64,000 bases of DNA from Nymphaea colorata (lineage: Eukaryota > Streptophyta > Magnoliopsida > Nymphaeales > Nymphaeaceae), in assembly GCF_008831285.2 (NCBI RefSeq), contig NC_045148.1, forward strand, positions 4,528,001 through 4,592,000, given 5' to 3'. The position numbers were made by a program, and so were the translations under genes. The notes beneath the pieces were generated by a model. That model had not been told where the DNA came from. It was given only the letters and a program-made list of their open reading frames with translations, and searched no databases. Within the stretch, counting starts at the first letter, position 1. Each line of letters opens with the position of its first letter. Positions 24,413-33,400 of this stretch are shown here, in pieces.

Positions 24413-27400
24413 ACACATTATTAAGACCATTTTTAATAGTTTCTTTCAAAATTTCTACATGTAATCTCATTAAACATCAATAAACTAACAAAAATATGGT
24501 TAAAAATGTAAGAAAAATGAAAAAAAAAATGGTTTAGATCAGTTCCGACCCGAAAGTGATCCAAACGTACCACTGGCATACCGTCGTACTGGTACTTGGG
24601 CATATCCCACGTACCATTATGACAAAGATAAGCTCCGACAAAGGCCTCCATTTTATGATACTCAAAGGAGAAAAGTGCGAAGCTGCAAAATAGAATGGAC
24701 ACTTGATATGATGGAATGGCATTCTGACTGCGAATCAAAGCCATAAATATCGTTCTTGGGTTTTATCAGCAAGGTTTATCTCGAGTATTTATCAGCAAAG
24801 TTGTTTTTTCTTTTCTTTTTTTTGGAAAATCTCAGAGTTTTTTAAAAAAATAAAAAATCAAAACGTTATGTAACATACAAGAAATGAAAAACTAATAAGT
24901 ATTGTATTGCAATTAGGCGGTCATGTTGAATACCTAACACAAGAGGAAATAAAACAATGAAACAAAAGTTGAAAAAATAAAAACAGAAAATAAAATAAAA
25001 AATAAATGAAAAATCGCAAAAAAATTGTGATAAATTCATTTTTAACCTTTTTTCAATACGTCGCGATATTTTCCTTTTTATCGCTTTCATTTTTTTTTTT
25101 TTGTTAACATCGTGATATTTTCAAAAATATCGCGACATTTGTAGCTATGGTATTGATGTGAATAAAGTAGTACAAGCCATTCTATATAGGAGAAATACAA
25201 ATAAGGAATATAAGCTTAATAAAGATAAGTAACATGGTCATGATTTACAAGTTCTCTATTTAATCGTGACCACATTAAGACATAATTAGACAACAGGGGA
25301 CCACTGATTGTTGCATATGAAGCACAGAGCAAACAAGTAAATCAAAACATGGTCCCAGAATGAATGTTCAGTACTTTGCACCTGAACAAACACACAACAT
25401 GTGTGCATGTGTGTCCGTATAATGCCTCATTTCAAAAGCAAAATTATGACAGTCATCCATTACCTTCACACATTCTACTATTGTGTTCCGATGTCGTTGC
25501 ACTGCCTGAGTATCCATTGTCACAGCCTTCATCAACATGTTTAGAGCAACATATCTGGTTTAAAACAAAAACACTTGTTACATAAATTAAAGCAGCATAT
25601 AATACTAAGTAATTTCTTTACATTTGCAATTAGGATTAAAAAAGGAAAAGTTGTTGGTCTTGCATCGTGAACTGATCTGTGATGCTTTAGTGCTTACTAC
25701 ACTTTGCTCCAAATGATATCTAAGAATAGTGTTTTCTATGACAAACACTGGATTGACTAGAGAAAGTTGGACTTGGAAGAACCCTATGAGTGCAATCATA
25801 CATGGCATGCAGAATCTACAAGCTACCAAAAACAATACAATACTATAAAGTATCAACAACAAAGAGAAATTGAAGGTTGCAACAAAAGCAGGGCAAAAGG
25901 TTACATTATGTTACACACAGTTAATGAAAATTGTGATAAATTAGATATTTGAACCTTGTAATCTATATAATTGCTAGTGACTCAAATACGAGCACGTTAC
26001 ATGGTTTTACAAGCAGACTCCATATAACATGTTCCTAGTCCTTCTCAATACCTCAAAAATCCGTTAGAACCTTCATTATCAGATTAACCACCTGCTTTTC
26101 CGATAGATGAGTTGTGTCTCTAACAATGTTATTCGTATCGTACGATACATACTGTATAGGTTTAGAAAACCTATACAGTACGCTTACGATACACGATACG
26201 CTTGTGTATTGTAAGCGTATAGCCCGTATCGTACGATACGGGCAATACACCCCCCGTATCGTACGATACGAGGAAAAACACAAAATTCTTTATTTTTTAA
26301 AGTTTAAACACTCCTCCCTCTCTCTCTTCTTGTATTTAAAGATTCCAAGAGACGTGGGAGGGAGAAATTTTGCCCATTTTCATCAAAAATAACCGAGGAT
26401 CCATCGATTTGGGGAGATATTACCGTTGAATCATGAAAGATGATAACTAAATGTTCTGAACTTATGAAATTGTGATGTAATCTAAGTCATAAGACTCTAA
26501 GTCCTAAATTCTATAAAATTTTCAAGTTTAAAATTGTGATGGATGCTTATTATGTTATTTTGAATATATGATTTCTTATTTTAAATGTGTTGTTGATACA
26601 CATGAATGTTCCTTATGTATGATGATCTTTTTTATATTTGAATACATTTTTCTCGATTTCTGATTTTTTTTATTTTTTCAGATTTTTAATTATTTTTTTT
26701 ATTTTTTCTGATTTCTTAAAATTAAAAAAAATAATTTTACGATACGCTACGCTACATGCGATACGTTAACAATACGGCATATAGGTTGGCCCGACCGATA
26801 CGCGTTACACTACACCTTTTACAACATTGGTCTCTAAGCCTTACGACTCAATCATCTTGAGGGCAAACTGGTATAGGTCAAGATGGTGACAAAATTTTGG
26901 TGTCCTGACTCTGAGAGTATTTACATGTAAGCTTTTTAATAAATACAGACTTACGGTCTCCTCGAAATTTAGAAAACCAAGCTGGTCACCTTGATACTTC
27001 AAAAAAAGTATCATGGAGCCATAAAATCATTGTCACAAATGTTGTTCTCTAATTTTCACCAGGAAAGATTTTTCTCAGGTATTCAATGGAAATTTTCTTT
27101 TTCTCAGGAGAATCTCAAGAAGCAAAAAATTAAAAACCTAAAGAAATATAATTTATGAAAGTTTGAGTTGTATACCAATTCTCTGCCAAAAAAATATCGA
27201 TCAAATCCATAATAATTATTAAAATATTCAAATGGACGTCAAAAATCAAATCTATTTAAAACATTTTTCTGAAATAACGAGAAAATGCAATAAAAATGTG
27301 ATTTTTTCTTGGCATTTTTTTAAATTACCATAATTTTTTCCCTTTTTCTTTGCACTTGTTTGTTTTCCTTTTTTTCAAACTTTTTTGGAAAAAATCAGCG

Positions 27401-30400
27401 ATGTACATGCAATGCTTAAAGCCTTTTGAAAAAATTTAGATTAGCACTTTAAAATAAAAATGTAGACTTACTTAAATGAAAATTTTCTTCACGGCCAATA
27501 TGTTCAATTAAAACAAAGAAATACCCCTTTTAGAAATTAAAACATTTGGGGTTTTGTAGAGAAACAAAATAATGGCCTATCTATATCCGCTTTGAAGAGT
27601 TTTTCTCTCTTTCCCTCTCTTCTTCCCAAGCCAAGACTCGTCCCTGACATTAGCCAAACAATATATTGAGTAAGCAACACCAAACAGCCACTAGAATCTG
27701 CCTGCATGGTATACAAGCAAAGAAAGGCTCATCTCTCTCTTTTTTTGCTTTACTTCCTTTTCTAAGTTTGTGTTTTTAAACACAAACACTAGGTTTAGCA
27801 ATTATTGTTTACATCTGAGAAACAGAGTTTCAACAATGGCCAAAGAAAATTTAAAATGCACAAAAATTCAATGTTTGTAAAAGTGTAATAACAGTTTTCA
27901 CAAGTGAATTCTGATAAATTCACCATTTTTGTGTTCTAAATACAGATGACAGAATCCAGCATTTCTGTTCATATGTTGCTTTATTTTCATGTGATGATTC
28001 CCTGTTGTTATATGTGGCTCTACCTATATTTTGTACCTTTAAAATTGAGTAAAGATATGGAGACAATTGATTTTTCTCCAAGAGAAAACAATAATTAAGT
28101 AGAGCCTAATCAAATAAACCATGGAGCCCCATGAGATGAGATCTAACCAATTGGATCCATAATTGAGCATGTCCAAAAAATATATTTATTTGCAGAGTTA
28201 TAAATGTTTCTTTCAAATTAAGGATATGTAGGTTTTCTAAAGATAAAGACCCAATTGTTTTCACCTCCAAAAAATTATTGAAGTTATGAAAGGAAGTTTA
28301 TTTTTCTGTAAATTTCCTGAGGAGAGAGATTCAATTATTCACATGTATACACACACACACACACAGGCGCACACAAGTGCATATATTGTGTGTCTGTGCA
28401 CATACTTATGCTTACTTTATCTCATTCTATATATGTATGTATATATACACACACACACACACAGAGGCACACACAAGTATATATATTGTGTCTGTCCATA
28501 TTTGTGCTTACTTTATCTCATTCTACATATATATATATATATATATATGTATGTACGTATTCCAAAGCACCCCTGCAAAAAGGTAATCTAGCTCCACCCC
28601 TGGGTCAATAGGTTTGATCTTGTTGAGCAAGAATGCATTCAAATATGTAGAAACAGCACTTTACTGGTAAGCACAAAGCTCACTTTTATGTAAGAATACC
28701 ATAAGCACCAAACCTAATCCTTCATTCTCAAGTTATAGGTGACATGTGCTGTTTATGCTGTTATTCATTGGTCCATTATTGTTTTCCATCATAGTCCTGT
28801 ATATGACTTGGCATTAGAACATTTCTCATGCACCATGAAATCTGATATGCCAGGCCACCAGTTTCTTGATTTGTCTACTGAGACAGGGTCGTGTGCCCAA
28901 TCTGCAGCCAAAAATTTTTGTGTCCCATCATCCATCGATGTAACCTAATTATATCCTTCATGATGGTGATGCATATTTAGATACTTGATTCATCAGTAAA
29001 CACACATTTTGGTGGTGGTAGTTTGATGCAATATGAACAGTAAACAAAACGATGCAATAATAATGGACAAGATTGCAATATGTCAAGAAACCTGTATATC
29101 ACTGCATGATGACACAAATAATTCAGTGAATGTGTAAAAGAACTACATACTTTCTCATAATAAACTAGATCAAGACAGACTGCTGAGATCAAATACACCT
29201 ACAATCTACATGTTAGAAGATACTAGCAAGGTTCCCATTTGTGTTTCCCCTAACTCTCAGGCTGTCACCTAATCCGCTGTCCGCCAAACGGTGGTCAAGG
29301 TCTGTAAAGACTGGGCACATCAACTCAACAAAATGCCTCAAACAAAGATTGACCACAGAAGCAAACACACAAACTCAAGCATGCATACGTACGGACTCAT
29401 GCACAAACACACAGACATGCTAATCAAACAACTACGACATACAAAAAAAAACAATACATAATATACAACACAACCATGCTAACGTGTATAACACCTAATA
29501 TGTGTGTGTAAGTGTGTGTGTAAGTGTGTGTGTGTGTATATATATATAGGAAACATAGATGCACGTGTATGTAAATACATGTATTAATTATTATAGTGTT
29601 TTTATCTCTCTCTCACGCACACATACTGGAAATATTGGCTATCTTCGACTTGACTATGCTCTATATCTGGAAAACATGCACTCTTTCCCTTTAACTGAAT
29701 TATATGTCATGATTCCTTGCTCAAAAATGTAATGTGAGAGCCAACTCTTAGCTCACATTGTTTTCAACACCAATGGGAAAGCTAACTTTTGAATTAGTTC
29801 CTCCAACTATGCTATTCAGTACATATCCTTTAAAGGCTCACGAATATGAGCATGTTTCAGAAGTGATCCAAAAATCATACTATATTCAATTTTAAGCATG
29901 AAATTAAAAAAAAAAAACATATTATGTACAATCCAAGAAAAAAACAGCAAATAAACCAGGGCACTAGATTATATAGTTATAAAAGTGTGCCACATTCTAT
30001 CACATTGACTGCTCATTCAAAGCAACAAACTGGTATAGAAAGAAGAAAAACCTGATATTGTTGTCACGATTTGACAAAAATCTTCCCAGAATGTTAATAG
30101 CAAGAACACGGAGCCCACCAATAGCTTCGATCCCCATAATCGTTTCAACACACTCATATAGTATGGCATTTCCAGCATTTTTGTTAGATTCTGTACTAGT
30201 GGCAACCTATAAGGAGAAACAAATTAATCATACTGAACCAATTGATGAGTTGTCGAACATGTGAAACAACATTATGAAAGCTACAAACAGATAACAGTAG
30301 TATATAATGCAGCTATTATTTTCTTAATATGAGGATCTTACATGGTTTTCTGAAAAACTGTGGAAGTAGAAAGATGAGAAAAATCATGAAGACCTTGCAA

Positions 30401-33400
30401 ATTACTCAAAATAGAAATTATGCACCTATTTTCATGTTGGCGAGGAAGGAGAAAATGGTTGAATGTTGAAGGACAGGACAGTACATATTGGGAACTGGAT
30501 GGCACCATGTTTTAGTTCAACGTTGACAAGCACAGCAGCATCATATATGTTGTTAACTCATTGACTACTGTTGCACCCAGCATTTTTAGACCCAAATAAT
30601 CTTAAGTAGACAGAATTAGAATTTGATGATAATCCAAAAGGCTCAAAAGCATCCTGAGAGAGGTTAATGAAGGATACCTAAAAGCTGCCATAACATACAA
30701 GCCCTTGCTATGCCAATAGTCCATTTTCGTGCTCAACAAGAAAAAGCAATGGCATACATTTGCCAAAGAGCACTCGAACTTCAGTGCAGAATGAGGAAAA
30801 CAAAGAAAAATAGATAACTGATAATACGACAATCTAAAGCTATTTGAGAATTCAGTCAAGCATGAGAAAATAGAAAAAATTGATAAATTAGTAGCATCAC
30901 TTGGATATCATAGCATATACCTGAGCTAGAATATCACTCATTGCATCACTTGCATCAGCGTCACCCTGGCCTAATACTCGGAGTAGTCGCATTACCCTGA
31001 TCTGTAGAAAGGGATCTGTGATCCCAGAAATATCATATTCTGGAGCATAGCCACTTGCCACCACATTTTTCAGTACCCGAATCAAGTCCTTTGTGTACTG
31101 CACTTATGCAGGCCATAACAAAGAAATTCAAATATAGCAGTTTCAGTGACATTTTGTTGTTATCCTTGAGGGAATACTGTGTCTTAAAAATGATATATCT
31201 TTACATCAAAGCTCGCAGAATATAATATACCTTTCTTAAATAATCAAGTGCCTCAGTACTGGCTTTGCATATCTCAGTGCACAGCTGAACCCCAGTGATT
31301 AGAACTCCATGATGCTTTTCACCAAGCAAGCCACCAGCAGGTTTCATAAAGTTTTCAGCAAGATCTGGTGCTTTTCTGATGATTCTGATAGAGCATAAAG
31401 CCGCCTGAAGGGAAGATATGGAAAAATGAAACTTTAGTAATCTACAATGACCTAATAACTTGGCAAGCCCCAACTGTGACAAGGGTAAAGCAAAGAGAGG
31501 TGCTTCTCCCAAAAATTTCCAGGTGGACATGAATCATGTTTTTTTGGGGTGTTTTTTTTTTCGTCTTTTCCTTTGACTTTGATGGTTTTCATATGGGAAA
31601 TTGTTGGCTCAAATGGTGGCCTTTTGGTGGTTCAATCCATTAAAATTGCCAAATAAAAACAAATTAGGTGAAACAAAATTTGACAGCAAGAAAGGTTATG
31701 AACGTGCGATCAAAGGAAAATCCCACTTCCTACATTTTCTAGTAACAGAAAAGCCCTATGCCTTTCCAAACAAAATCCCAAGAGTCACCAACTAAGTCAC
31801 ACAGATGCAGGTACAGGTGCTGGTACAGGTATGGATACAGTGCAGAGCACTTTCAAAAAATTTGGGTACAGGGACACGGCTGTACATACACACACTCTTG
31901 AAAATTTTTCAGGGCATCAAACAAGCCCTTGGGTCCTTAAATTAGAGTGTGAACAACCTGTAGGAAGCACGGAAACTAGCAATCCCATCAATGAAAGTTT
32001 CGCAGACAGAGAAACTTTCAAGTTTGAAGATTCAAAACTAGTAGAAGAAAAACCTTCTTGCGGATATTTGAATTGCTACTCTGGAGTAGCTTCTCCACTT
32101 CAGGAGAAAGGTCTCGAGCCATTTCAGCAGAACAAATATTTCCAAGTGCGCAAAGAGCAAGCCCTGCAATATACTGGTTTGAATGATTCAGATCTCTACA
32201 CATGAGTCAAGGAATTTTCAGTTAATTTTGACTAGAACATTCTGTTAAATCAAGTATAATTGCTAACCTACCTAGCAAAATATTGAAAACATATCAAGTT
32301 AAATATGCTAGCTAAACAACGCAGGAGAATATCTCTTTTATAGTAGGATACTGCTTCAAGGAGTTTGTAACAAGCATCAAAACTTCTTGCCGTTCATCAA
32401 GCAGTAGCATCAATCCCAAATATCCAATCCGCTTCTCAGGAAATCCAGAAGATGCAATCAACTTAAGGCACTCCATTTGGCCAAAATGTGTTGGATAACC
32501 AAGCATATGAATAAACATGAGTTTTGCAAGATTTCTATGGCGATAATCCTGATCATTTTCACTAATAGCAGCACGTATGGCAGCACATTCTTTTCGTACA
32601 ACAGCACGCTCTTCAGCAGCAGTTTTACATGCCCGTATAGACCGAATCATATCCCTGTAATGTCAGAATAAAGTCATCAAATATAACTGAAACTCAGCTG
32701 CTACAGAATTTAGGCACCAGGAACATACTCTGGCCATAAGCATCTAACCTTAAAATTTCCCCATGGAGAACCACTTAGGAAGTCTTATTATGCTAGCAAT
32801 AACAACTACAGATCCTAGATATTCATAATTAATGTAAAAGCAGAAGCAGAAGGAAACGGGAAAACCAGATAATGGAATGAGTCTGAGCAATCTGCAAATT
32901 CTCATGTCAGTTATTTTTTCTGAAAAGTGAAGTTGGGATCAGAGTCAGAGAAAAATGATGAGAAGAGAAAGATGAGAAAGAGATATTAAAAGCAGAAGAA
33001 ACTCTCTATCCTCTTATACGGAGAATTTTTTCCTGAAGTATGGTATTTGGATGCTGACAATATGGTAACAACCTAATATATTCCTTTTTCTCTTAGCGTC
33101 TTTCATTTTTAATTGATTTTTCATAACCCTGGCTTTTTGGAAAAAAAAAAAAAGAAGACAGTTAACCTCATTATATTGAGATTGTCAAGCCAAACCAGAT
33201 AAGGAATTGCTCTTCTGAACATTTTTGATACATGAGTGTGGGATCAAGGAATCAGCCAAGCACAGCCTGAAACAAGTTGTGTTTGTTCTTGTGCATTTAT
33301 TACGTTCACAGGTCAAATTTTCCTATCAGATATCAGTTATTCTTGCAACTGTCTCCGGAATAGTGAACATACCATTTGCTTTACATCTAGCCAAAGTGTG

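Noticed and set aside
31831-32205. 124-codon frame on the plus strand
   Set aside because: It is antisense to AP1G exon 3 and runs into a dispersed repeat.
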